A DNA stretch of 64,000 nucleotides from GYS-P2D sp964489125 (GTDB taxonomy: Bacteria; Bacteroidota; Bacteroidia; Chitinophagales; Saprospiraceae): positions 9,084-73,083 of the forward strand of contig CAZAXY010000003.1 of assembly GCA_964489125.1 (NCBI GenBank), in the 5' to 3' direction. The notes under the pieces were generated by a model. It ran no database searches. It saw nothing but the letters and a program-made list of their open reading frames with translations, and was not told the origin of the DNA. The position numbers were made by a program, and so were the translations under genes. Below are positions 45,184 to 54,045 of this stretch, one piece after another. Positions within the stretch are counted from its first letter, which is position 1; each line of letters opens with the position of its first letter.

Positions 45184-45678
45184 CTAACTCAATTGCATGG
45201 ATCGATAACTCCCTAAAATAACGAGAGCGACAAGGATGAGGGCTCCAATAACCGCTGGATAAAAGGTAAAATAAGCAAAGAGGTTGATAAAAGGCCCTTC
45301 AGGGGTGAGGCCGCGATTAGTTGTATAGGGCGCAGATGAAAACCCGAGCGCATTGCCCCACACTTCGATTAGGCCTGCAATCATCAGTACCTTGGCTTCT
45401 CTCTTGGTCAGCTTTAATAGAGGCGCAATGGCAGCTACCAATATCACCAACATACCATGCATGATAGGCCCTAGATGTGCATTGCGCCAGAGCTCCTTTT
45501 GGTCCGGCAGAGAGATCTCTATAGGTGGCAATGGCCACAATTGTAAATAGCCCCCTAAGGCTATGAGCCAAGCAAATCCTGCAAAACTACCGATGAGAAT
45601 CACAATAGCCGAATGAAAGATCATTTTGGCTCGTTGCTGATTGCTAACTCCTAAATACTTTTGATCATTATTACTCAT
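45184..45678 (-). CDS. Styrene-oxide-isomerase/hydroxylaminobenzene-mutase-like membrane protein
   Basis: 164 residues with four membrane segments (about 20-47, 70-90, 97-113, 130-158), from the ATG at 45678; a longer frame to 45819 has no ATG. The NAHLGPIMHGMLVI segment (H68) and the WGNALGF..TTNRGLT segment match, from memory, the heme-binding core of styrene oxide isomerase StyC. There the heme His is in the same AH-x-GP context; the partner Tyr seems to be Phe here. It may isomerise an epoxide or rearrange a hydroxylamine. The pair with the flavin enzyme recalls oxygenase-plus-isomerase units. Confidence 0.65.
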   Translation of the reverse strand: MSNNDQKYLGVSNQQRAKMIFHSAIVILIGSFAGFAWLIALGGYLQLWPLPPIEISLPDQKELWRNAHLGPIMHGMLVILVAAIAPLLKLTKREAKVLMIAGLIEVWGNALGFSSAPYTTNRGLTPEGPFINLFAYFTFYPAVIGALILVALVILGSYRSMQLS

Positions 45679-45938
45679 GATAAGATTAGTTATTACACAC
45701 AACATGTAGATGGCATAGGATCGAGTTGACTTATAGGCGATCGTCGCCAAGCCTAAAGTAATCAATTCTGTAGGGAGAGAAATTCTCGGAGTTTCATTGC
45801 TTGACAGATATATTTTCAAATAAATAAGTCTGCTATTTTAACAAATCATCAAAGCTTACCTCATATAATGAATAGATAGATTGAATCATCTTTTTTACTT
45901 CTCTCATTGTACTTTAATACCGCTAAGTCAATGTTACT

Positions 45939-46292
45939 ATGAAAAGCAAGCAAGAAACAAGCATTGTCAACTATATTAAGTCCTATAACGACTTTGACAT
46001 TGCTGGCATGACCAAAGACTAATCTGAAGATTTTGTATTCGAAAACATGACCAATGGCAAGGTGGATCTCAGAACTGAAGGGTTGACGGCATTTATAGAA
46101 CTAGCAAAGGCAGCTACTCAATACTTCAGTCAACGACAACAGACTATTGAATCATGGGAGTTCCAAAATTCCATAGTTCAGATTGGTATATCTTACATTG
46201 CGGTCATAGCGATAGACCTTCCAAACGGCTTGAAAACTGGAGACTCACTAGAGCTGACTAGAACGTTGATATTTGAGTTTAGCCATGGGTAA
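45939..46292 (+). pseudogene. NTF2/SnoaL-like protein gene with in-frame TAA
   Basis: An ATG at 45939 opens a 118-codon reading frame with a single TAA at 46020-46022, after the MTKD codons where the family usually has a Leu or similar (..ML.LLSEDVVFEN). Both sides read as one SnoaL/NTF2-like fold: YIKSYNDFDIAGMTKD, then SEDFVFENMTNGKVD, and the closing beta strands. Apart from the stop it is intact and full size, so it is a young pseudogene or, less likely, a sequencing error or recoded codon. Confidence 0.65.
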
Positions 46293-46340
46293 ATTAAGCG
46301 AATAACAGATAAATCGTAGATGTAATAAGACATGATGACA

Positions 46341-47147
46341 TCAAGACTTTGGGAACAAGTGTTCAAGCTCAGCTTCAGAACAATGAAGATCTATATTAAA
46401 TCTGTTTGACAGTGTATCAAGCCACTCGGCACCATAGGAGATTTTAGATTTATCTACTACCTCTAATCCATGACGAGTAGACATCTCATTATTGAATAGC
46501 CCTATACGCCCATTAGTCGTAAACCTTCCAACATAACGATCTGTATAAAAATGTGATTTAGGGTTGGTGGACATATAGTAATTGGAGATGTAGATATCAT
46601 CTACGCTGATGTCAACATAGTCGAAACTATATTGATTAGCCCAGTCATCCCCCACCTTCCGCTGAATCATGTATTGATTCACATCATATGGCATAATTCG
46701 TACTATTCCATCGTGGTCATTGATTTCAGAAGAGTCATTAAGGTTTAGTGGCACCTTGCTAATTAATCCGCCAAATCCCACATCAGTCACATATTCTTCG
46801 CCATCCAATTCGACGAGTAATGCTAGGTGATTTCGAGGAGGAATATGTTCTGGACTCCGCAACCATACTCTGGCCATAACTTGCCTTACAGAATAGCCCA
46901 AGGACTGCAACAATAGGCCATATAGTGTATTGAGTTCGAAGCAATAGCCTCCCCGTCTCGACTTCACCACTTTGTCAAAGAGTTTCTGGGGTTCAAGGGC
47001 TATTCCGCGCCTCAGGACCACATTTAAATTCTCGAATGGAATAACCTGCATATGATGTTCTTGCAGTGTTACTAGACCTGCCAAATCACCAGAGGCATCA
47101 GATAAATTTATCCTGGTCAAATATTCACTAGTTTGAGCGTCTGTCAT
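46341..47147 (-). CDS. Arylamine N-acetyltransferase
   Basis: 268 residues. The Cys-His-Asp triad is C69 in RRGGYCFE, H107 in RNHLALLV and D122 in VTDVGFGG. The N-terminal VIPFENLNVVL and the C-terminal FEFNID-like part are complete. NAT enzymes transfer acetyl from acetyl-CoA to aromatic amines or hydrazines. It stands alone on the minus strand, behind the broken SnoaL-like gene. Confidence 0.93.
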   Translation of the reverse strand: MTDAQTSEYLTRINLSDASGDLAGLVTLQEHHMQVIPFENLNVVLRRGIALEPQKLFDKVVKSRRGGYCFELNTLYGLLLQSLGYSVRQVMARVWLRSPEHIPPRNHLALLVELDGEEYVTDVGFGGLISKVPLNLNDSSEINDHDGIVRIMPYDVNQYMIQRKVGDDWANQYSFDYVDISVDDIYISNYYMSTNPKSHFYTDRYVGRFTTNGRIGLFNNEMSTRHGLEVVDKSKISYGAEWLDTLSNRFNIDLHCSEAELEHLFPKS

Positions 47148-47222
47148 ATTTATTGAATACTAGATATTTATATCAACACTAGAGCCAGGCTGAAGATAGG
47201 TAGCTACAGACTATCTTCTCCA

Positions 47223-48302
47223 CTATTCGCAAGTAATAAACAGCATGTACTGCTCTGCTGTCTCTTGTGCTTGTTTCTGAGTGATTGGTCTATCAAACAG
47301 ATGAGACAGGTTATTACCAGCTAGGTCTTCTAAGTGTGTATCTAGGCGGATGGTATAGTCTCCAGCTTTCCAATTCTGGTCGGGTAGAAAAGAGATTGTG
47401 AAAGTATCACTATTGTATTCAATTGTACCCGCCACCCTATCGCCATGATAGTATAATTCAAATGAGTCGATCAAGCTGCCATAATCCACCTGCTCAGGAA
47501 TAATAATAGTCATTGGATCGGATGTATGAGCCTGCAAATTGCCTATTTCCCAATTCGTCATTGACGGCTTCTTTCTATCAACATCGGTGGTTACAAAGCT
47601 GTGTCTAATCGTACTATCCATGCTGACTCCTTTCATATCCTTGAGGGCTGCACCGATCTGTAGTGTATAATTCTTGTAGGGTTCAAACACGCTACCTAGA
47701 TGATGATTAGGTCCTAATAACCTCTTTTGTCTGCCTGGCTCTACCCATATCGTAAGCAGGGTACCATCATCAGAAAGTAGGGGTGCTTTCAGGTTTAAAA
47801 TGGACCGATCAATCTCCGCTCCCTCTTGATCTAAAAAATGTATGTGCTCATAGATCTTAACCGGATTAACAGGGCGAGAAAAACGTACATACCACTTTAA
47901 GATGTTAGCGGGCACCTGCTTGACGGAAGGATAGATTTGAATTATTTCGATTGGATCATAGTCCAATGGCTTACCAACGCTAAAATGTAATAGCTCTCCA
48001 TCACACAATACTGTATAGTTAGTCTCTTGATTGAACGGAACTAATGGCACGAATGTAATCGAGCTATTCTCTCGCCGGATCGAACCAATAATTGCCGGGC
48101 CTTCATAACTGTAGGGGTCGCCAGCAAACTGGCCTTTCACAACCCTAGGTTCATCGTCGGCACACTCCTGAGATATAGTAATATAAGAATCGCTGAGCTC
48201 CAGAATTTCTGGAGGCCCCTGGCTGACTGCCTCCAGAATTCCCGAAATCAAGAGAGCACAACAAAACAGCGCTCTCCAGGTCAAGTGTTGGATTATAACC
48301 AA
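47223..48302 (-). CDS. Secreted Ig-like/SbsA-type protein
   Basis: 359 residues, probably from a TTG at 48302; no in-frame ATG precedes the signal peptide (HLTWRALFCCALLISGILEAVS). Segments SVKQVPANILKWYVRFSRPVNP, then LTIWVEPGRQKR, and YTLQIGAALKDMKG fit two or more bacterial Ig-like (Big_5/SbsA) domains. The start lies inside the last codons of the next gene, so translation is coupled. Role unknown, likely envelope. Confidence 0.65.
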   Translation of the reverse strand: MVIIQHLTWRALFCCALLISGILEAVSQGPPEILELSDSYITISQECADDEPRVVKGQFAGDPYSYEGPAIIGSIRRENSSITFVPLVPFNQETNYTVLCDGELLHFSVGKPLDYDPIEIIQIYPSVKQVPANILKWYVRFSRPVNPVKIYEHIHFLDQEGAEIDRSILNLKAPLLSDDGTLLTIWVEPGRQKRLLGPNHHLGSVFEPYKNYTLQIGAALKDMKGVSMDSTIRHSFVTTDVDRKKPSMTNWEIGNLQAHTSDPMTIIIPEQVDYGSLIDSFELYYHGDRVAGTIEYNSDTFTISFLPDQNWKAGDYTIRLDTHLEDLAGNNLSHLFDRPITQKQAQETAEQYMLFITCE

Positions 48303-49390
48303 CGATTATTACTTGTCTTAAGTCCTAATACACCATTAGCATCTCGCTGAATCATCACGAATGTTGTTTCGTTAAGCTTATCTAGCTGCTGCACATTGAC
48401 AAATGGCAAGTTTATGAAGTCTACTCCTGCAGTTCCTGCTCGCTCCTGAACACGCTCTGTAAGAGACTCACTGAAACCTTCGATGTTAGACACTTTGATC
48501 TTCATCAGTGCTCTGTTGGAATTAGCCATGAGTACGTAGCGCTCTCCATCTTTCTCCATCTCGATGATATCAAGTGGAGTATTCCAGTTGCCTAACTCAG
48601 CCACAGTGCGTCCTTTGGCGTGCGCTCCATCCTGAAGATCACTCATCGGAAAAACAACTAATGGCGTACAAGTATAACTCGCTAATATCTGAGGCTTACC
48701 ATTGATTGTAATCGGTGTAAAAGTCTTGATTGGTGCATAAGTCTCATATTGCCCATGTGCGGCATGATAAATTTCAAGCGAACTCTGTAATTCGCTCTCA
48801 TTAAATGGAAATGATATGGCTCTAAATGTAGATGAAAACTCTGCATTGCTCAGGCCACTGACCATCACCTTACCTTCTGCATATCTCAAGTCTGATATTG
48901 CCCATTGTCTGAGTGATCTTCCTCGTCTGTCTGTAGCATCAGCAGCTACGGCATTGTCTAGCACGGTTTTAGAATAGCTGACCTTGTCGATATTGATAGG
49001 TTCAAGCGTATTGTTATTTACTAAGAATAATAATGATTTGCCTGAGCTGTGATTAACGGCTATATAGACATTTTCAGTAGATGGATCTACGGCAAGGTCT
49101 ATTATCTGGAGCTGGTCTGTCTCAGTTCCTAGGAGATTACTAAGCTCTGTCTCCAAATCGGAAATAGCCACCTGCTCGTTTTGGGCTTTTTCTTGGGTGG
49201 ATAGGTCAATTGCAACAACCTGTGCGGCATCGCTATCTCCAATGAATAAGATGCTCTCAGGTCCAAATGCCATAGCGTGAACACTCTGTATCTCTGGATC
49301 ACCGAAGACAAAGTCTTCTGTATAGTTGTTAGATGCCATTGCAGCACTGCTTATCAACGCCAGTACCAATAGTAGAAATAGCTGTTTCAT
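48293..49390 (-). CDS. Secreted beta-propeller-like protein
   Basis: 365 residues with a signal peptide (MKQLFLLLVLALISSAAMAS). The sequence has repeated blades such as SVHAMAFGPESILFIGDSDAAQVVAIDLST and QIIDLAVDPSTENVYIAVNHSSG, resembling a WD40/NHL-type propeller. It is translated just before the Ig-like partner with an overlap of 10 bases. The two probably act together in the periplasm or on the surface. Confidence 0.65.
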   Translation of the reverse strand: MKQLFLLLVLALISSAAMASNNYTEDFVFGDPEIQSVHAMAFGPESILFIGDSDAAQVVAIDLSTQEKAQNEQVAISDLETELSNLLGTETDQLQIIDLAVDPSTENVYIAVNHSSGKSLLFLVNNNTLEPINIDKVSYSKTVLDNAVAADATDRRGRSLRQWAISDLRYAEGKVMVSGLSNAEFSSTFRAISFPFNESELQSSLEIYHAAHGQYETYAPIKTFTPITINGKPQILASYTCTPLVVFPMSDLQDGAHAKGRTVAELGNWNTPLDIIEMEKDGERYVLMANSNRALMKIKVSNIEGFSESLTERVQERAGTAGVDFINLPFVNVQQLDKLNETTFVMIQRDANGVLGLKTSNNRWL

Positions 49391-49720
49391 TGCTCGATGT
49401 TTATGTTTTTATGTATACGATTATTTAAGGTAAACCAATATCAAAGGCTATAGTTTTGTAGTCGGCCCGTCTAACCGTCATGAGTCTTCCTAATGACCTA
49501 AATACACTCGATTATCGAGGTATTGCATGATTCCTAATTAGATTCTCAACATTCCTATGAAAGAGACAGTGTTGTAGGATTTGGCTGGTGCCTTGATTAT
49601 GCCATATGCTCAATCTACCAATCTTGTCAAACGCAAAATATTATACTGTTATATGTTATTATTGCATAATTATATCAAGTAATAAGATTAGGTATAAATA
49701 GGATATATTATAAGCTCAAG
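49391..49720. other. Intergenic region, no gene seen
   Basis: AT-rich stretch between divergent genes; the pckA promoter lies at its right end. No other feature stands out. Confidence 0.4.
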
Positions 49721-49751
49721 TTTGCAACTATTTCAAATGGTCATAGGTTTG
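49721..49751 (+). promoter_or_regulatory. Bacteroidota-type promoter of pckA
   Basis: TTTG (49721-49724) is separated by 19 bases from TAGGTTTG (49744-49751), an exact match to the TTTG / TAnnTTTG consensus of the Bacteroidota primary sigma factor. The start codon at 49799 would leave a leader of about 40 bases. Confidence 0.8.
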
Positions 49752-49798
49752 TGTCTTAATTGCACAAATCTATTCTTCAGCACTCTTTAGTAATACAT

Positions 49799-51433
49799 AT
49801 GAAATCTTACGGATACAAAAACGCTAATGTCGACATTACCACCATCGGATTAGGCGAAACAACAATCTATTGGAATCTCTCCCCTGCCGCATTAATTGAG
49901 CATACTATTTCGTCGGGACAAGGAGAACTGGCCTCTTCAGGAGCGCTCAAAGTAAACACTGGTCAGTTTACAGGTCGATCTCCTAAAGACCGCTACATCG
50001 TAGAAGATAAGATCACTTCCAAAACTGTGGATTGGGGAGATGTCAACCAACCAATTACTTCAACTCAGTATGAAAAGCTATATGCTCAAGTGATCAATCA
50101 TCTCAATAATCGCGTACAGATCTATGCTCGTGACGCTTATGCCTGTGCGAGTCTCAATTATAGACTCAATGTCAGAGTATACTCTGAGCAACCTTGGCAG
50201 AGCTTATTCGTACACAATATGTTTCTGCGACCAACTAAGAAAGAAGTCTCCACGATCGATCCAGATTGGCAGGTATTTGTGGCAAGTGGCCTTGAGGTGG
50301 ATCATGAAGAGATGGGATTACGGCAGAAAAACTTTGCTATCATCAACTTTACTGAGAAGAAAATAATCATCGGAGGAACGGCCTATACTGGAGAAATAAA
50401 AAAAGGCATCTTCTCTGTACTCAATTTTCTACTACCTACAGAGCATGAGGTGCTATCGATGCATTGCTCTGCTAATGTGGGTAAGAAGGGTGACACCGCT
50501 CTATTTTTTGGCCTCTCAGGAACGGGGAAAACAACTCTCTCAACAGACAACGACAGAAAACTTATCGGCGACGATGAGCACGGCTGGGCCTCATCGAGCG
50601 TATTCAATTTTGAGGGCGGTTGCTATGCCAAGACTATAAATCTATCCGAGTCTAAAGAGCCGCAGATCTATCGAGCTATCAAGTTCGGAGCGATGTTAGA
50701 AAATGTCGGCTTCCATGACAGAGCTAATAGATTTGTCGACTTTGCAGACTCTTCCATCACTCAGAACACTCGGGTAAGCTATCCCATCTACCATATAGAC
50801 AATATCGTCTACAACTCACGTGGTGAGATTCCTGAGAATGTATTCTTTCTGACATGTGATGCCTTTGGCGTGTTACCTCCTATCTCGAGACTGTCTACGC
50901 CACAGGCCATGTATCATTTCTTGTCAGGCTATACGGCCAAGATCGCAGGCACTGAAGCTGGCATTAATGAGCCAGAAGCGACCTTCTCAGCATGTTTTGG
51001 ATTACCTTTTCTACCATTGAAGCCTACAGTGTATGCTGAGCTACTCGGCAATAAGATTGAAAGTGGACAAAAAAGAATTAATAAAAAAATCAATGTTTGG
51101 TTAGTCAATACTGGATGGACTGGTGGGCCATATGGTCAAGGCTCCAGAATGGAACTATCCTATACGAGAGCTATGATTAGAGCTGCCTTGTCAGGTGCAC
51201 TTGATGATGTAGCTTATGAGGCGGAGCCTTTCTTTGGATTAAATGTGCCTAAATCATGCCCCGATGTACCAAATGCGTTGTTATTCCCTAGAGATACTTG
51301 GCCTAATGAAGATGACTATGATGAGCAAGCCCAAAAACTTGTTACATTATTTAAAAACAACTTCAATCAGTACAAATCATACGCCTCAGCGGATATTATG
51401 GGTGTAATGGATAGCAAAATGTCCAATTCCTAA
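49799..51433 (+). CDS. pckA: Phosphoenolpyruvate carboxykinase (ATP)
   Basis: 544 residues from the ATG at 49799; a TTG frame from 49760 would start too close to the promoter. The signature GQFTGRSPKDRYIV, the P-loop GLSGTGKTTLSTD, and GDDEHGW, GCYAKT and the VWLVNTGWTGGPYGQGSRM segments are all present. The enzyme turns oxaloacetate and ATP into phosphoenolpyruvate for gluconeogenesis. It has its own promoter as above. Confidence 0.96.
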   Translation: MKSYGYKNANVDITTIGLGETTIYWNLSPAALIEHTISSGQGELASSGALKVNTGQFTGRSPKDRYIVEDKITSKTVDWGDVNQPITSTQYEKLYAQVINHLNNRVQIYARDAYACASLNYRLNVRVYSEQPWQSLFVHNMFLRPTKKEVSTIDPDWQVFVASGLEVDHEEMGLRQKNFAIINFTEKKIIIGGTAYTGEIKKGIFSVLNFLLPTEHEVLSMHCSANVGKKGDTALFFGLSGTGKTTLSTDNDRKLIGDDEHGWASSSVFNFEGGCYAKTINLSESKEPQIYRAIKFGAMLENVGFHDRANRFVDFADSSITQNTRVSYPIYHIDNIVYNSRGEIPENVFFLTCDAFGVLPPISRLSTPQAMYHFLSGYTAKIAGTEAGINEPEATFSACFGLPFLPLKPTVYAELLGNKIESGQKRINKKINVWLVNTGWTGGPYGQGSRMELSYTRAMIRAALSGALDDVAYEAEPFFGLNVPKSCPDVPNALLFPRDTWPNEDDYDEQAQKLVTLFKNNFNQYKSYASADIMGVMDSKMSNS

Positions 51434-51599
51434 TACTTACTAAAGGCAGCCATTTTGTTCTTTTAATCACATGCTCTATAGAGTGTAGACCGTCCATTCT
51501 GTATGCTAATTAGAGTGGCTGCGAATCTAACAAGATATTCAAGTACTCATCAGAGATAATTCAACTAAATTGTCTAAACTGTATAACGAAAGTACTTAT

Positions 51600-51848
51600 A
51601 TGAAAATCCTCTTAGCCTTTATCTTATCAAGTCTTGTTGCTTCATCCATTTATTCTCAAGGTAATTATCGAGCGGCACAACTCAATTCGATGATTGAGGA
51701 AGGAATGACAGACTGGAACATTCCAGGCTTATCAGCAGTGGTCGTTAAAGAGGGTGAGATAGTATTCAGTTAGGCATATGGCATAAAAGATATTGCTTCG
51801 CAGGATGCCGTCGACGTACATGGAGTAGCAACCTCTTCATATTCATGA
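51600..51848 (+). pseudogene. Serine hydrolase (beta-lactamase-like) N-terminal fragment with in-frame TAG
   Basis: Starts with a signal peptide from the ATG at 51600 (MKILLAFILSSLVASSIYS), then a DWNIPGLSAVVVKEGEIVFS segment of the serine beta-lactamase/penicillin-binding fold. A TAG at 51771-51773 interrupts it; the following codons (AYGIKDIASQDAVDVHG) continue the same family, where a Lys-Gly-Tyr-Gly run is expected. A TGA at 51846-51848 ends it before the catalytic SxxK motif. It is the beginning of a gene about 350 residues long, now lost. Confidence 0.7.
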
Positions 51849-51933
51849 TTGTTAGCCGCTGTTACAATGAGATCTGGGCGAGCGATCAAACCTATATAAC
51901 ATCCAATAGCTATCTTGTAGCACTTTAAACTAC

Positions 51934-53562
51934 ATGATCAAGACATTTGTCAAAATAGTGCTTCTTAGTGTCCTTGCGATAGGTATACTGTATATAGGGT
52001 ATTTCCATATTCCAGCACAGCACAAAGAGGTGTTCCCGTCATATGACAATTGGGACCACGGCCAAGTAAGACATATTTTACCTGCTGCTAATCACAATCA
52101 ACTCCTTATCAAAGTTTCATTTGAACAAGGCCTAGAGCATACTCCCCTATTGTCTATTTCCGATAGCATGACGGTTCAGGGGGCATCTTTGGAGCCGCAA
52201 GATAAATATTGGGAATTTGATGTACATGACTTGACTCCTAACACAAGCTATTCGTTACTGCTTCATACAGCAGAGGACACCCCACTGGCAGACAGTTGGA
52301 GCATCAAGACGTTTCCTCATCCTGACAGCACTATTGAAGAGGTGACCATTTTTGCATTTACATGTGCAGGAGGAGTAACAGAACGAGTGTTGAATAAAGA
52401 ACTATTCTTGCCGACCGAGTATAGGCACCTGCTGTTGAAAAAAGGATTAAGCTACAACCCGGACATCGTCATTGCCAACGGTGATCATATTTATTGGGAT
52501 AGGCAAACGATGGACAAATCCTTATTAAAAAGGCTAGTCAAACGCCGTTTGGATAATTTATATGGAAAATTAAACTTGACAGCACCTATGGATAAAGGAG
52601 AAAATCTTGAAACGATAACTCGGATAGCGGATGCACAGATCGCAGAACTCTATGGGTGCCTGCTCCGTTCCACTCCCACCTACTTCGTGCCAGACGATCA
52701 CGACCTATTCGAAAACGACGAAGCTCATCATGATCTCGTTACACTACCTCCGATGGAGTACGGCGTAGAAGCACATCAGACGGTTCAGAATCTTTATTAT
52801 CCAGAATTTTTACCTGATAAAAATCGACCTCTGAATCTGCTTGGTCAAAAAGAAGAAATCAACCGTAACTATGGCACGCTCAGATATGGCAATTTAGTTG
52901 AAGGACTACTCTATGATTGTAAGAGATATACCACTCTCGATGATGACCATGCAGTATTAGTATCGCAGGATGCAGAAGACTGGATAAGTAATCGAACTAT
53001 TAATAGCCAAGCGGAGTATGTGATCCATATCCCCTCTACACCCATAGCATGGACTGCTGGCAAATGGAGTGAATGGTATCCTGATGTTTTTCAGGATAAC
53101 AGACAAATTGGAGTTGGCGATGTCGCTAAGTATGGGTGGCAGAAAGGATGGTGGCATCAGCATCAACGGATGATAGGTTCATGGTTAAAATCAAAACACA
53201 TGCCCGTCGTCTTACAGGGTGATTTGCATAATTCTAGTTACTCCCTGATTCAGCGGAGCGGAGGATTAGACTTTAGCAAAAAACCCATTCATGCCATAGG
53301 TACTGGAACTTTAGGGAGTGGATCTATGGGCTTTCCGAGCGCTTTTAGAGGAACTCCTGCTGTGATTCCAGAAAATATAGACGCTGAAGTCTTCCTTCAA
53401 CCTACTGAGAAAAACGGCTTCTCGATCATACGCATTACTGTTGAAAAGATAACCATAAGCATGTTCACTTGGAGGCCTGAAGATGGGACTGAAGCTATTA
53501 CCCAATTAGAACCAGTCTTAGTTAGAGAAATTGTTAGGCCTCGTCAAGGCACGAAACTATAA
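51934..53562 (+). CDS. PhoD-like metallophosphatase
   Basis: 542 residues. A single membrane segment at the N-terminus (about 4-25, FVKIVLLSVLAIGILYIGYF) anchors or exports it. Metal ligands: ANGDHIYWDRQ (about 183-193) and VPDDHDLFENDE, as in alkaline phosphatase D family. Further His in VVLQGDLHNSSY. The family includes phosphodiesterases and phosphate-scavenging enzymes. No neighbour hints at its substrate. Confidence 0.82.
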   Translation: MIKTFVKIVLLSVLAIGILYIGYFHIPAQHKEVFPSYDNWDHGQVRHILPAANHNQLLIKVSFEQGLEHTPLLSISDSMTVQGASLEPQDKYWEFDVHDLTPNTSYSLLLHTAEDTPLADSWSIKTFPHPDSTIEEVTIFAFTCAGGVTERVLNKELFLPTEYRHLLLKKGLSYNPDIVIANGDHIYWDRQTMDKSLLKRLVKRRLDNLYGKLNLTAPMDKGENLETITRIADAQIAELYGCLLRSTPTYFVPDDHDLFENDEAHHDLVTLPPMEYGVEAHQTVQNLYYPEFLPDKNRPLNLLGQKEEINRNYGTLRYGNLVEGLLYDCKRYTTLDDDHAVLVSQDAEDWISNRTINSQAEYVIHIPSTPIAWTAGKWSEWYPDVFQDNRQIGVGDVAKYGWQKGWWHQHQRMIGSWLKSKHMPVVLQGDLHNSSYSLIQRSGGLDFSKKPIHAIGTGTLGSGSMGFPSAFRGTPAVIPENIDAEVFLQPTEKNGFSIIRITVEKITISMFTWRPEDGTEAITQLEPVLVREIVRPRQGTKL

Positions 53563-54005
53563 CGACTACAACAATTCAAATATCAGTTGTGGATAGAATT
53601 TCAAAAGCATATGATATTGACTGAAAGTCTCGGTTCAAAGCTTCTAGGCATGAGCTATAGTCTAACATTATTATAGTTTGATCCATTCTCTAATTCTCTA
53701 CTAATTAATGATTCTTTAAATTTCTGTTAGCGGATGATTCTGTTAGGCCTTCCTACGATTAACAGCAGATAAGCGTGACACATATTCCTCCTTATTTGCG
53801 CTTGATACTGACCTATTTACCAATCATCAACTACATTCTTTTTTCAGCCGCCTCCTAGGCCAATTAGTTTTAATATATGCTTTGTTCTGAGCAGTGGTTC
53901 TCTTTCAAAATTTCATTCTATACATTATTTGTCTTGAGGAATATAAAATTGTCCTAATTATTATTATAACAGTAAAATTATGATGAGATTTGTGGTTGTA
54001 CAATA
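53563..54005. other. Intergenic region, no gene seen
   Basis: AT-rich, without a coding-like frame or terminator. Its right end carries the pentamer repeat listed next. Confidence 0.4.
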
Positions 54006-54031
54006 ACAGTACAGTACAGTACAGTACTGTA
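54006..54031. promoter_or_regulatory. ACAGT pentamer repeat and palindrome before the GntR gene
   Basis: Four ACAGT units in tandem (54006-54025) are followed by ACTGT (54026-54030), making TACAGTACTGTA (54020-54031) a perfect palindrome. It lies 15 bases before the regulator ATG and is probably its own operator; extra units allow for several bound dimers. Confidence 0.5.
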
Positions 54032-54045
54032 GTTATGATCAAAGA

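Noticed and set aside
41813..51848. Stop-codon recoding as a shared mechanism of the three broken genes
   Set aside because: Both TAG and TAA occur, two of the three are also truncated, and intact neighbours use normal stops; decay fits better.
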